DNA from: Siphonodentalium dalli
Taxonomy: Eukaryota; Mollusca; Scaphopoda; Gadilida; Siphonodentaliidae
Assembly: GCA_032622095.1 (NCBI GenBank)
Contig: CP136064.1
Coordinates: forward strand, 262,549,863 to 262,613,862
DNA length: 64,000 nt
Direction: 5' to 3'
A model generated the notes under the pieces. It made no database searches. It saw only the letters and a program-made list of their open reading frames with translations, and had not been told where the DNA came from. A program made the position numbers and the translations under genes. Shown in pieces: positions 28,201 to 43,200 of the stretch. Each line of letters begins with the position of its first letter. Positions within the stretch are counted from its first letter, which is position 1.

Positions 28201-31200
28201 AATGAGCCATACAGCTATGGTGCAGTTGGATCGCTTCATGTGACTGAGTTCTGGTCCATGCGAAGTGAGAGTAGGACTAAATCATGTAAACGATAATTTG
28301 CACATAACAATGGAGCTTTCCACAGAGGCCACGCCCACAGCGTAGTCCCGCCCAATGGCAATTTATTAGAATATATTCGACCAATCAGATGCCGAGCCGG
28401 CCGCTCGCTGCGGAGATTTTTTCGACGCCATCTTTCTTCACCCTAATTTTGATATCCATGCATACATTCAGGGTTAAATTGGCTATATTCAAACAACTTT
28501 TTTGTTGTCAAATCATAATATACTGAGATTTATATTTACGGCATGATGTTATAAATTTATCCGTGATTATAACAATGTTTTTCGTTTAGCATGACACTTG
28601 TCATAATTTTCACATTTAATGGCAAAACGAATGTATGTTCTCTGGTTTAGATATATTAGAGTTCAGTTATCTGTCTGTCTGTTCTGGTGTGTATGCAATT
28701 TTTCTTCCAGAGCCCTTGATCGATTTTAACCAAATTTGGTGTGGTGTGGTGTGGTACTCGGGATAGCGCGGCAGATGTTATAACGAACTTATATTTTTAA
28801 TTAAATGTTTTTAAAAAATACAAAAAATTAAAATTTGTTTTTCAAATTTTTAAATTTTTTAGCAAGAAGTTTCAATCTAAAAATCTAAAAAGAAAATTTT
28901 AAAATTAAATTAAAAAAAAATTTAATTAAGTAAAAAAAAAAAAAAAAAAAAAAATAAAAACAAATTTTAAAGATTCAATCTAAAAATCTAAAAAGAAAAT
29001 AAAAACAATTTAATTTAAAAAACAAATCAAAGCAGATCAAAGTTCAATCTAAAAAAAAAAAAAAAATTGAATCTAAATAATTTTTTTTAAATCAAACTGG
29101 GTAAAAGATCAAATTTGAACGAATCATATACATGAGTCTGTTTCAGCTAGTTAACATAAGGGCAAGTGCTGATATGTTCACTTCTACGGAAGCCTATTAG
29201 GGCCATTTAATTTTTGTTATATATTCATTAAAATATTTCCTTTTTTATTTAATTGTTTATATATATTCATTAAAATATTTCCTTTTTACTTTCTTTTTTT
29301 ACTTTCCACCTGGGATATAACTTTTCTCCCTGGAAATAACTTATCTCCCAGGGAGATAACTTTGCTCCCGGGAATTAACTTATCTCCCTGGGAGAAAACT
29401 TTTCTCCCGGGAATTAACTTTTCTCCCAGTGAGATAACTTATCTCCCAGGGAGATAACTTATCTCCCAGGGAGATAACTTTTCTCCCGGGAATTAACTTT
29501 TCTCCCAGGATATAACTTTTCTCCCGGGAATTAACTTTTCTCCCAGGGAGATAACTTTACTCCCTGGGAGAAAACTTTTCTCCCGGGAATTAACTTTTCT
29601 CCCAGGGAGATAACTTATCTCACAGGGAGAAAACTTTTCTCCCGGGAATTAACTTTTCTCCCAGGATATATCTTATCTCCCAGGGAGAAAACTTTTCTCC
29701 CGGGAATTAACTTATCTCCCTGGGAGAAAACTTTTCTCCCGGGAATTAACTTATCTCCCAGGGAGAAAACTTATCTCCCAGGCAGAAAACTTTTCTCCCG
29801 GGAATTAACTTTTCTCCCAGGGAGATAACTTATCTCCCAGGGAGAAAACTTTTCTCCCGGGAATTAACTTTTCTCCCAGGGAGATAACTTATCTCCCGGG
29901 AATTAACTTTTCTCCCGTGGTGGAAAATCACGTGATGTGATAGGTTTCACGTAACCGATAACATTCAAACATATCCTCCTACGGTTAAAATACACATGTC
30001 ACGTGTCATTGTCTGATGTCCTGGCGCGAAATAACATTTTGACAGTCAATATATAACGCCTGATGTCACAGGTCCCCTGTTGCGACAACACTACCATAAG
30101 TATATACCTTAATACAAGGTTTATATCTATCAGACCTATATTGAGCATAAACTCACTTGTAATCTAAATTCATCAATATCCTCTGTACATAAGATAATGT
30201 CACATCCCCAGTTCTTTAGACCATATTCACACCTTTAATTTGGTGTATCTCTTGCATCGATACGTGTACGATCACCAAAGATATATCTGAATGTGTGCAC
30301 ACTTTCAAATCCAGACAAACCCTTGAACAGATTCCCATCAAATATAGCATAGTACTACTGCAGAATTCCACTTGTCACAATGATTCACCATGGATGGTCC
30401 TGTCTGTGTGACCTCAGCGGAGTAAATTCTGCAGTGCTACTGTGCTATATTTGATGGGAATCTGTTCAGGGGTTTGTCTGATTTTGAAAGTGTGCACATA
30501 TTCATATATATCTTTGGCGATCTTGCACGTATCGATGTGGGAGATACACCAAATTAAAGGTGCGAATATGGTCTAAAGATCTTGGTATGCGGCATTATAT
30601 TATACACAGGGGATATTGATGAATTTTTATCGCAAGCGAATCTATGCTCAATATAGGTCGGATAGATATAAACCTTGTATTAAGATATATACTCATGGTA
30701 GTGTTGTCACACCAGGGGACCTGTGCCTGGTGTAGCATTCTGTAGTCGAAACAGAAACCAGACCTGTGCCTGGTCGTAGAAGACATTCAGGAACTGAGGA
30801 TATGGCTGGAGTGTTTGACTGTCGGAGTGTTTGACTGTTTATAGTATTGGACCATGTTATGTTGTTATGAAATCATGATATTTCGCCATTAACTATAAAG
30901 TTACCTTCGTATCGAATGCTGCCTATTCCGATTGATTATTTTATATTTTTTTGTGAATATGTGCCATGGCTGTCGCGGACCCTGGACTCTAGTCTAAAAT
31001 ATACTGACCATCGCTAGTATAGTGGTGGGTCCATTTTGGACTACCGGTGATCGTGAAATGCACCAACTCGCTCTAAATTGGACCTATAGCACATGTTTGT
31101 GGCGAAACAATGGGTACATATCATTAAACGCTCTTTATAATGACATGGCGAAACGATTCTATTGAATGCATAAAGTATCCACGGCATCCTTAAACACTCT

Positions 31201-34200
31201 TTATGACGTGACGCAACATTAAATTGAAATAAATAGGCGGACCCCCGGATAACATCGAGGTGGTAAAATAATAATCTAGCGTGCATTGCCCTATACCCGA
31301 GATCACTGCCTGTGTTATTTAACTCAGATTCTATAGCCGATAGCACATCCATAATGTCATCCTTGAATTTTCTCCGTGTCAGGCCCATCGATTTCATAAT
31401 TCTCTTCAAATGTCGCAAACTCATTGTTATGCCATGGTACAAATGAAGAAAACATAATATTTCGATGTATTCAAATCCATGGCTAAAATATCTTTCTATC
31501 ATCCATTCTCTACTATGGTTCACTGTGTCCAAAGGTATGTATTGTGGTGGGTGTGCTTCACATATCACTATAAATAACATCAGGAGAACTTTAAAGGTAC
31601 GGTTGGCCTTGGCGGTGGGTATCCTGTGAAAATATTTCCACCCGTCAAAAACCGCCACAAACAGAAAGAACATCAAAATGTAGACAGACTTTGTCCGTAT
31701 ACAAATAAGAAATATCGCATAAACAGTATGTTATTGTCATATATTTGACCATTGTTATGTAAACAAAAGCATAAAAAGTTACTTTTCTGGTGTTTGTTTA
31801 TATTATGATGGTAAACAAAAAGAGCGTTATTTGTTGGTCAATTCCTGATATGGAACTAATAAAGAGCGTGTATGTCATTTGTGTGTGATTAGCCAGTAGC
31901 ATTGTGCTGTCTTCTGTAACACAATCAGGCTCTAGCTTAGGTAAACTATAGTAGGTCTTTATGATAACATGCTGTTTACGCGATGGTCATGGTATATATG
32001 AACGAAACTGTATGCGTTTTAATGTTTTTCAGTTTACGGTGTTTGGAACAAATTTGAATATTTTCGACAATTAAGGCCTCCCGTACCTTTACCTTTAACA
32101 CCGTCATACATACATCCATGATACGAAAGACTTGCGATGATAATAACAATGAAAACAGCTGGAATGTCGAGTGTAATCCACACTACACCTGTCACGTGAT
32201 TTTCCACCGGTGGAGAAAAGTTTTCTCCCTGGGAGATAAGTTAATTCCCGGGAGAAAAGTTATCTCCCTGGGAGAAAAGTTCATTCCCGGGAGAATAGTT
32301 TTCTCCCTGGGAGATAAGTTAATTCCCGGGAGAAAAGTTTTCTCCCTGGGAGATAAGTTAATTCCCGGGAGAAAAGTTATCTCCCTGGGAGATAAGTTAT
32401 CTCCCTGGGAGAAAAGTTAATTCCCGGGAGAAAAGTTTTCTCCCTGGGAGATAAGTTAATTCCCGGGAGAAAAGTTTTCTCCCTGTGAGATAAGTTAATT
32501 CCCGGGAGATAAGTTATCTCCCTGGGAGAAAAGTTAATTCCCGGGAGAAAAGTTATCTCCCTGGGAGAAAAGTTAATTCCCGGGAGAAAAGTTTTCTCCC
32601 TGGGAGAAAAGTTAATTCCGGGGAGAAAAGTTATCTCCCAGGTGGAAAGTAAAAAAAGAAAGTAAAAAGGAAATATTTTAATGAATATATATCAAAAATT
32701 AAATAAAAAAGGAAATATTTTAATGGATATATATAAAACATTAAATGGCCCTAATAGGCTTCCGTACACTTCGGAAGTCGATCTCGGGTAACAGACAATA
32801 TTTATGTGGATAAAGTATTTTTACCAGTGGGCGGGACTACCGATGTGGGTGTGGCCTCTGTGGAAAGCTCCATTAGGAAGCAAGGAGCACATGCCAAGCA
32901 GTGCGTTCACACATTATGATATATCTACACGTGAAGTGCAATATCTATATGGATTCATTCAGTCTGTAAAAGGGTGACCCGATTAAGGCATCTATGCACT
33001 AAAATATGTCGATTGATCACCACTGGAAGGTTTATTGTGGCCTGTAGTACTTATGCACCTTTTATACAAACTAAATGATACATAGAAATGATGACGTGGT
33101 CACACCAAAATCTCGCACACGCCTTTCTCACGTCGGTGGTGAGTTTTCATTCTCGATAGTTGTGTGAGTAGGTCTGTGGAAACTACATTGTATGCACACG
33201 GGCCCGTAATTGCGAATTTAAGTTTAAACCGGGGATTTCATTATACAAACAACACCGTCGACGCTATATTTGTATTATATCGAGGGTTTTGCATAATATG
33301 GGCCGATTATATATGGAATCCATCAACCGGTTACACCGAGTTTTCGCTTTGAGCCGATGTTTCCGATGTTCAAATCGAACGTCGTGAACAAGACCGCCAT
33401 ATTACATATGCAATTTTGAGCTAAGGTTAGATTATCTGGTTATTGCTTGTTTGATGTTCTGAAACCTTTGTTGAAAGTCATTATGTGCCATATTGATGCG
33501 TGATAAAAACTCTTCGCACGCATACCTGAAATTCAACTCTGCGATAAATACCTTCATACATAAATTATCCTGGGTTGAATTTTGTCCTGTATATGTATTG
33601 TTTTATAATCTTAATTAAAAGTGTGCACCACGAAGAGAGGACATGATTCCAGAATTGTTTTTTCATTCGACGTAGATATACTTATATACCTTATAATTAC
33701 CTCATATGCTCAGATATACCAGTGATTCTAGTTCGAAATAACGTGAATATTAAAGGTGTAGTACTATACCATTCTGAATTTAAAATCGCACAGTACGCAG
33801 ATGAAACAACTATTATTTTAGATGGGTCTGAATCTAGTCTCAGTGAGGCGTATTCAAATATGGATGTCCTTGCTCAGTTGTCAAGATTGCGTGTCAAACC
33901 AGAGAAATGTCAGGCTTCCTGGATTGGCACCCTTGCATCGTATATAAGACTATCTGCCCAGAGCTGAATTTGTCATTGTCTTCATATGTTACTCTTCAAG
34001 AAATTCGCTTCAGAACATGTTTGGAAAAATGATGCAAAATTATGAATCAAAATTAGCAGAAATCGGAACAGTAGTACATGGAAACACAAATTGTTGCCTC
34101 CTCTTGGTAATACTAATTATAACACTATTATTCCAAAATTGACCCACTTTCTTATCACTTCAGTCACTTGCACTCTAAATCTAAATACTATATTTTGTGT

Positions 34201-37200
34201 ATGCTGTATGAAAATCTAAGCGTGACCGAATTGAACGCCGACAGTTATGCCAAAACCATAAAACAGGTGGATTGAAATGGTAGATATAGAACTTTTCAAT
34301 ATGTCGATGAAAATAGTTATCACTGTGTGAACTTCCGCTTGACAGTGGCAACTTATTTTAACTTATGAACCTGAAAACCTGAACCCATACGTTACTATAG
34401 AAACTCAATACAGTCTTTTACACTTTCAAATCTGCAGACGGCGGAACTGATACCTATCAAGGCTGTTACATCGTCGACGACGCAAACTTTATTATAGATG
34501 ACAATTCCCTGCAGAAATGCCAGATGATGTGTGGGTCTTATCCCTTCATCGGTCTTCAGGTAGGTCACTTACCATTTTAAATATACTCTATAACTGCGAA
34601 TGTACCAATAGCGGCCAACCCTCATTTCGTACGCTGTATTCCGGGTGCTTTAGAGCCGGGCGCAGGATAAACCGGACTCTGAATGCATAACGCTGCCGTC
34701 ATGCAAGTTTGATCTTTTGCCACGGGCTGGTGTCCGCCGCCCGTGTACATGTTCATGAGTCCGTGTGTCAGTCAACACTTTCATTCGGCCCACCCTGCAC
34801 GCCACATTCCTTATCCGATCATCACCAAACTTCATACTGATCTTCGGTGCGCCCTCTAGATGGGAGGCATCAAATATGTTGGAAAATCGATAATAAACGT
34901 GGCCGCCAGGGGCCATTTTGAATTCCAAACCATCGGCACACATTGCAGCGCACATATATTGGATAAATCTCTTAAGAATGTACCGGCATGTTTAGGTTCA
35001 CCTCTAGATGGAAGCTATCTGAGTTGGACTTTCTATAAACACCGGCAGCCATCTTGGAGTTCACTCCGGGGTGACATATACATGTAGATGAGAGCCGAAT
35101 ATCGTTGGAAAATATGGCGGCCAGCAACCATCTTGGATTTAGCATTATAGTCAATTGACACACTGCAGGTCGCATTTCTTGGAACAAATGTTTGCAATGA
35201 ACACAGTTTCATATGTGCACAGTACAGCCCCTTCACTAAAACATTTTGACTTTCCTTTTTCTTTGTCATCCCATTGACTGTTCTTGCAGCATATCATTAA
35301 CGCCTATCCAAAGTGTCATTATCGGTATAGCATGCCGAGTAAGATGAGTATTATCAAAGTTTGCGTCGTAATTATCGGGGCAAAAACATTTTTATTTTAA
35401 ATTACTGAGGTTATACATGATGATCATATTTTGAACTCCCACCATATAATTCGTTTCACTTTTTGTCACGAAATATTAAAACAAATCTTCTTTATTTGAG
35501 TAATGTTATTTATTTAAAAGATCAATCTGTTACACTCTCTCAAAATTAGTTGATTTCTCAGTAACGGCTTCGTGATTATTACAATCTCAACAGAGAAATC
35601 AAAGGTCAACATCAGTCTAATTATTTTTTTGAAGTCTCCTAACTATGCATTCTCAGAAAGAAAAAAATGTCTTCGAACATCGTCAGAATGCTCGAAAAGT
35701 GACACATATGCGAGGCGATCCTAAGTCCAGTTCTTTTTTGAAGTACAATATATCATAATATATAAAGTATTTACTGTCCGATTTTCACGGTTAATGGGTC
35801 AAATCTTACATAATTATTTGTACAATTAAAATTCTGCTATTGATTAAAACGTATACTTCAAAATTGAAAGATATAATTTGAGCTGCGCACTGTAATTGTA
35901 ATTTGGGAATGGACAATATGCCAGGTTATGCAATCCCGGCCGTTGACAGTAGTATCGCAGCATTCAATTAATTAGAAATCGTGCATATGCATGTAGTGCT
36001 CCAAGTTACAATGGGTACTGATGGACTGCTGGTTATGGTATGTATATAAATGTATGACAACCCACATATATAGCTATAGGTGTCGTCTGAGTCGCAAATA
36101 ACTCAACCATTCGCATATGTGCGTGTTCAGTACCGGCAACTATTTGGATCGTACAAATGACCCAATTAGTGTGAGATTTTGGAGGCCAAATTTATAATTC
36201 CTTATTGAACAAGGTTGTTTATATTCCACAATGTTAAATACCTGAAATCAACGCCATTCGTACGACACTGGCATCGCGATAATTCACACAACCATCCGTG
36301 GGTAACGCCTCGAAAACAATAAAAATAATATGACATAGGTGAGCCCGCTCTTTATGGTTCACTTCTTGTGGGTGAGGACAGCATAGACGCTCTGTATACG
36401 AATCGAGTATTGGAATGTTTGCTGGGCACACATAAATTCTAATTTTTAAATTCAAAGCGCTCCCCGTGGGAATGGGTCTTTTGGTCATTTCTGAATATAT
36501 TCTGGTATATATATTTAAAACGAACAGACGGCGGTTTTATGATGTCTTATCAACGGCGCACCTTTAAGCTATAATTGATACGCTGCTCTGTCTGAACAAT
36601 CAAACCCATGTTTAGACAATGAATCAGATTGATGTTTTTAAATATTGCACAAAAATCAAATTCATGAAAACCAGGAAACGAACTGTAGGGTGGATATAGT
36701 TCTAAATTAATTAATATTTGTTGTCAGTCCGAGACCGTTGCCGCGAGTAAAAGCCATTCATCTGACCATTATTATACCAACACATCATATCGTAACTGCT
36801 CATTGTGTTATGGTCGTATAGGATTTAAGCATTAATCTATATATATATATTTCACCCGATCTCCATGGAAACTTGGAAGTCAATATGTACGGATTCGATT
36901 ACTACATACGCACATGTATTCGCTACAGACTACCAGACCCCTGCCATTGGAATTACGGAACGTTGCGTAATAATCACTGGCAAACTACGAGTTAAATTTG
37001 TTGTTAAAATTTGACCTTTCTAGTTTGTTGTTATGCATGTTAATAAATAGCGTAATTCGAATTCCACATGCAAATATTTATGGGTTGACGCTTCAAAATT
37101 GAAAATAAAATCGCCATTGCACTCCTTGTGTAAATGGGCCCATGGTTCGATCTGAATATGTTCTGATATATAAAACGAGATGATGTAGCTTTATGGTGTC

Positions 37201-40200
37201 AATTCGGTCAGCGCATCTCTAAAATATAATATACAGTAAACACAGAATTTAAAGAAATATATTATCGCCAACAGCTCGTAAACGAGAACGCTTTTTATTA
37301 CCCATCGCTTTTGTGCGACACACTCATTAAGGCTCTTTATAATGGAACTCCAATCTAATTGGTCCAATCTAATTATTTTCGGACATTGAACTCATACATT
37401 GTTATGGTGTTATTGTGTCGAATCGGACAGGTCATCTTTGTAATTAAAACCAATATCCTACAGTTTATATCCTATAGTCTCCCAGTAATGGTGTAGTAGT
37501 GCATGTTAAGACATGTTACGGAATACATTGTTGTCCACATTCTCCACCTTCCTCTACTGAAAATTGCCAGATAATTGATGAAAAGTACGGGTTATACGAT
37601 TAATATCATTGGTAAATGAAATTGATTTAAATTGTCTGCCAATTTGCCATAATTAGAGACAACTTTTTTGAAAGTTATAGATTTGTATATAATTACTTTT
37701 TTATAACGTCTATATGAACAAACTTAGTTATGACTCAATATCACACTGTTGGACTTTTGGCAATTTGGCGACAATGGGAGTTTAATATCGCAGTTTTCTT
37801 CGGTTAATATCGCAATATTATTCGCTCAATATCGCACCATTAAGCGCGATAAATGTTCTGTATTGCGCTATAATCGCTTCCTTTTATAAATTAACTGCGC
37901 TCAATATCGCAATAAAGGTGCGCATCAATATAACACTTCATCTGACTGGTACTGTATCATATCATAATTTGCCGTTGTTGGCTCGATGATTGCATGCACA
38001 GCTCGCCGCATGATGGGCTTCTCGTAATCGTAACTACGGGTATGACAAAAACAACAACAGATGTAAAGAACACAGATTGTAGTGATGTACATGTAGTACT
38101 CAATTCGGAATTCTTATCAGTGGTTATTCATTATGCGAAAGGTATCTTTGCCGCGATGCGCAATACAGTCCAATGGCAGCATTGGCAGGTAACCAAGATG
38201 ATACGGGTAATTATACCCTTTCCGTCTTAGTTACCACACGCACATACAAGTAACCCTGCAACAGAACCGTATTATGTGTACATGCAGGGCGGGTCATGCT
38301 ACTGCTATATGGATTTCAATCTGCGACAAGACGAACATGCCTGCAACATTCCGTGCCCCGGAGATCCTGGCCAATCATGTGGTGGTGAGAACAAGACGAT
38401 GGCGATATACAAACGACACGGTAAGTATATCGTTAATATTGTGCATTGTGAGATCCATGTTTGTAGGACCGACATGGTGTTTGAGCTGTCATACCCAAAC
38501 TCTTGTCGTAAGATTCAACTTCAAGCCCAAATCAACTGCAGTTGGAAATTTCAGACGTACTTTAAGATGAGATGGTTCCGATAGTTTTGAGTTTTTCAAC
38601 AAATTTCTAGGATAAAATAAGTGGACTTTATACCAAGATTATGACATGTTACTTCCTTGAATTAAATTGTGGGGCTGAAATGGACATCAGGTGGAAATTT
38701 CCAGTCATAGGATAATTTTTTATTGTAAAGTTTGAAAGTTCGATATATCCGTCAGAAGACACCAACTGACGGGCGTGCATGTTTGGTCTTCAAAAGGGGT
38801 TCACATTTTACCACCAAAAACACCTACCCGCGTCCCGGATATGCTACAGTCTGCTTTCGACGAATCCGCCTGTCGGTGACATATCAGTCGGGTAGATTAC
38901 GTGTCCGTTTGGCACACTATATTAGCGCAAATGCGAGTGTCGCTGGTGCAATTCCCAAACCAACCAAGCCTATATGATAGTGCAGTAGTAAATATTACTG
39001 ATGCAAGAATTTTTCAGCGTCGACACCTCGAAAATGGGGGGTGCTGAATAGGTAATGTGCATCGCTCGGCGAATTTACAATAAGTAAATGGAGATATCAA
39101 CCTGGCAACTGACGTAGACATGCAAGCGTCCAACAATCAGGCAACACAACTGTTCATATTTCCCTTTACTACTCCGGTGTTTGGCACTCTGTGGCCATCA
39201 TACTTACAAATATTTCATGTCATAGACCACAGGAAAGGTACGACTTCACGGCGGTGTAAACATTTGGATATTCTGAAGAACATCCAATCTGCAAGCACGA
39301 TAAGCGGGTGTCACCACATTATATATGGTGCTCGAAATTCGGGTGGTTTTTAAGTGATTGTGTCTTAACACATTGTACATATAAACATATACTTCAGAGC
39401 AAAGAGTAGCATTTAAACATAATCCGATAAAGGAAAATGGAATATTTCTATTGTGTTTCAGAATTCGGCTAGAATCCATAGGCTGAACTGAAGTTGTCGC
39501 CCCTCCCATTATCTAAACCGCTTGATTGCGTCTCAGCACATATCTTGTATTTGCAGTATCAAAATATGTCGGCTGGGGTCAAGGGCAGCCCTTAGCAGCA
39601 AACAAGTGTGCATGTGTTTCTGACTTTGATGATGAGACATCTTTTAGTTGGAAGGCATATGCATGTGGTGTCAAAAGGCCAGCCTTGTGCACTAACTATA
39701 GTAATGCTTACTCAGGAAATCCACAGGTAAATATAATTAGTTACTAATTATCTATTTATTACTCTATTTGCGTCGTTGTGAACAATTTAAAGCGACACTA
39801 AACCAATCTATATATGCCGCGGTGTATACAATATCCAGGCAATGTAAATAGCTAAGTACTGGAGTCAATGTACAGGTAAATTGTATGCTTCTTTATCGAA
39901 CTTCCTGGACGGTTTTCATATTAGTTGTATATCTGGGTCCTCGACTACATTTGCAGATGACATCACTCTCCTTGCTTTGACTTCTTCATACTTGTTCTTA
40001 TAGTTGTAGATGGATCGTTCCCATACAAAGTAAAGTCATGGTCTTTAATAAGAAATCTAACAATTCCGAACAACATGCATCATATAAAATAGGTCACTCA
40101 AACATGCGTGTTGTCCTGTGTACGTATCACTATAGACATCTGATAGAGGGATTATTAATCATTACTGCAGGATCACGCCGGCGTTTGCAAGTGATTAGTA

Positions 40201-43200
40201 AAAATAGCTCAGTGTTATACACAACATGTTTTTGTGCCGAATTTTTGGTTTCCTTTAACAAACACTTTGGTTTGACTATTGTATGCTAATATGCTATACG
40301 AAAACTTTGCTCGCCAGTGCGATTGGCTAACCCCGTGTGGCTAATACACAATGGGTGCGATTGTCATATTATACTGTACCACTATAAGTATAGGGAGATT
40401 GTTAACTCATACTGATATGATCACGATTTGACATAAATTGATTTATTACACTCATATGCGCGATTTCAATTGAAAACACCGTTAATTAAAAATGGTAATG
40501 TCGCTAGTGAATTATGTTAGTTCTCATGACGTCTTGACGTTACATCGCTTACTGATCTAGACTGAATTTTCGATGGTTGATCTTTCTCCACATCGGAACT
40601 TTCGTGCATTAATTATGGGTGTTTTAATCATATTTGGCGAACCAAATTGATGCAGAAGCGTAATAAACAGAGTAACCAATTAGTTCCGTGAATTGCGTTT
40701 AATAGTTCACTAGAGGCGAGAGACGTTAAGTTAAGAAACTCGTGCGCTAACGGGTACTCGTTATTACCGACGTCTCTCGCCTCTCGAGAATTATATAGCG
40801 TAATTATCGGAACCAATTGATTACTCTCGACATACTGTATCTGTAAGTGTTACCGATTTATACATGGGTGCATATAGATACCAATACTTGTAAATTAGTA
40901 TCATTATCAGAGGCCTTAGTTCGTGAGATGATTATGTTTAATTTAACTCTGTACACAAGGGTTCGTAAAAAAGGTTGACCTAGTTTCGCGATAATTAGGT
41001 ATAGTCCAGGAGATATTGGTCGACTTCTAGATCTGCACCCCCCCCCCCCCGCAGGACTCAACTTCACCCCACTAATTTTCTTTCTTAATGTCTCCTCTAA
41101 TTACAAGAAAAAAAAGAGGCCGCAGAGACTCCAGACAAGATGGCGTCCATCATGGCGGTCATTTTTTTTATATGCACCAGGTCTCTTTGATCGCCATTAT
41201 ATTAAAGATAATAGCACATGCGGTCTTGTTTTCCGCTCGATTCGTTATGCTAATATACAACCCTTACAAATTAGCCAAAAATCCGACGTCAGAATCCAAT
41301 ATGGCGGCCAAGATGGCCGCCGAAATATGAAAATATGCTATTTTTCTGACATGTTACCACATTTCGTTTGTCTCTGTGGGAAAATGTTGGCATCTTTGCG
41401 TCATGTTATACACTTATCGTATAGAGGAGTCACTGCCGAACACATGGGGACCATAACATACATTCATTGTGGGATATTTTTGTCCGATATCACGTTTTCC
41501 CAAATGCCGGTATTATAGGTCAAAGCCGAATCTACGTTAATAACGCGATGTAATGTTTCGAATCAATGACTGTTATTGCTATTATAACAACACACATGCA
41601 TATATATGTGCAGGAGATACTTAAAGCTAGGATTCCTCTTTTACCCGAGTTGAGGAATATTCACCCAAATCCAAGATGTCGGTCAAAATGGCCACCAGAA
41701 ATAGAAAAATCGCCGAAAATAGCTGATTTTAACACCAGTGAGCATTATTGTCATGCCAACTCCACACCTGATTACTATTGTAAGTTGGGAACACTTAGGC
41801 GAAGAACTCTCCTTGTACCATATCCAAATAAAAGTCCCCCAAATCCCAAATGGCGCCCACAATGGCGGACAGATTTTGAAAAATTACCGAAATTCCCTCA
41901 TATTCACATCATTGGGCATTATTGTCGGGACAACTCCATCCATGCGTACAGTTGAGTTGGAAATACTGAGGTGAAGTAATTACCTTACATTTCATGCAAG
42001 AAATGGTTTTCCAAATCGAAGATGGCGGCCAAAATGGCGACCGAAATTTGAAAACACGCCTACATTCCTTTACTGTCTTAGGATGGGCGTTATTTTTTCG
42101 CGATTTCTACCCACCATTACATGTTGATATGTATGAATTATTCATTAGGGTTTGGCAATTGATACTCACAGTCAATAAATTGAAAAGAAGCCGATATTAT
42201 CACATGCTAATTTGAACTTTTTTGTCATAATATCGATTTGTATAGACGAAACTGTACATAATATAAGCCATCTATTAGTTCCAATGTAAGTCGTAGCCTT
42301 TTGGAAGGATGAAAACCCACAATCGTGATGTGGCATTTCAAAATCTATTATCCAATAAGGGCTCATACTGGCCGTAACCGTATATAGGTGCGCCGAATAG
42401 TCATATTATGACTTCCAAGAATCAAAACAACAGTACCTGAGCTTATTCGGAATTGCCACGTTCAGCATTATCTAGACCCGTTTCCGTCTCTTCGTCAGAA
42501 TAATCTATCTCACTCACAACAACAGTTTACTACACTTTTTTGTAGAAGGGTGCCACTAATCGGAATGTTTCAAACAATGCATATGCCGGTGTCCAGCTCA
42601 CGTGTTTGTTTCGAAATTTTGGAATTCTTAGCGAACTTCATTCGTGGTATTGCTTATGGTATAATTCAGATGCTGCATATGGGGTATAGGCGTCATCTTG
42701 TGCGATACACTAGAAAGGTATTCGATCGATGCGTATACTAGCTTTCAGAAGGACCTATCTATCTGCGTATTCAGCTTTGGTGACCTAATGGGGATAACAA
42801 CGTGTACACCTGGTGATCTTCCCATTTGACATTTGACGGGTGCATTTCTGCTAAGGCGTAGAAGACCATAATGCATAATATACCCAAACTCCTTGAACAT
42901 GATCATAAGAACAATCTTTTTGGCGTCCAGCAATCGTCTCACCGTCTCACAGATCCAAGCAGATGATAACAATACACACGGTGCTAGTTTGTGGGTATGT
43001 GTCATGATAGTGTAAATGAAATTGGACTATGACTGCACCGCCCCTTATTTTGTTATGTTTTAGATTCAGACAGGATCTCATGTGTGGCTTTGCTTTCCTT
43101 GTGTGCTAAGAGTGTATGTTCCCATCCGTTTGGAAGCCGTTCTCAAACAACTGGACCAGGCGTGTGCCATTGGCTACTGCTGTATAAGCCCCACCAAGAC

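Larger units (their letters stand above)
28311..32872. mobile_element. 4.6-kb composite foldback element with mirrored minisatellites
   Basis: The left edge TGGAGCTTTCCACAGAGGCC is mirrored at the right edge (GGCCTCTGTGGAAAGCTCCA). Mirrored arms continue: GGAAGCCTATTAGGGCCATT at 29189 against AATGGCCCTAATAGGCTTCC at 32744, then ATTAAAATATTTCCTTTTT, then two minisatellite arrays in opposite orientation (29308-29920 and 32212-32642), then GGTGGAAAATCACGTGA against TCACGTGATTTTCCACC. The left arm also holds an A/T homopolymer-rich block (28790-29090). The interior contains a second inverted repeat (30066-30726) and a minus-strand integrase-like ORF. Confidence 0.8.

Noticed and set aside
32118-32420. 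Repetitive ORF over the right minisatellite
   Set aside because: The frame is kept only because the repeat unit lacks stops; no domain and no codon signal.
29308-32642. CRISPR-like array of short repeats
   Set aside because: Units are contiguous without unique spacers and the window is eukaryotic; these are minisatellites.
36234-36488. Minus-strand ORF ending at a good GT donor
   Set aside because: No recognisable domain, no partner exon, and it lies inside the WSC2 intron; treated as chance.
38732-39353. Search for a missing CTLD N-half before exon 8
   Set aside because: ORFs here lack the helix-1 Cys, WIG and W-x-W motifs; nothing acceptable was found.
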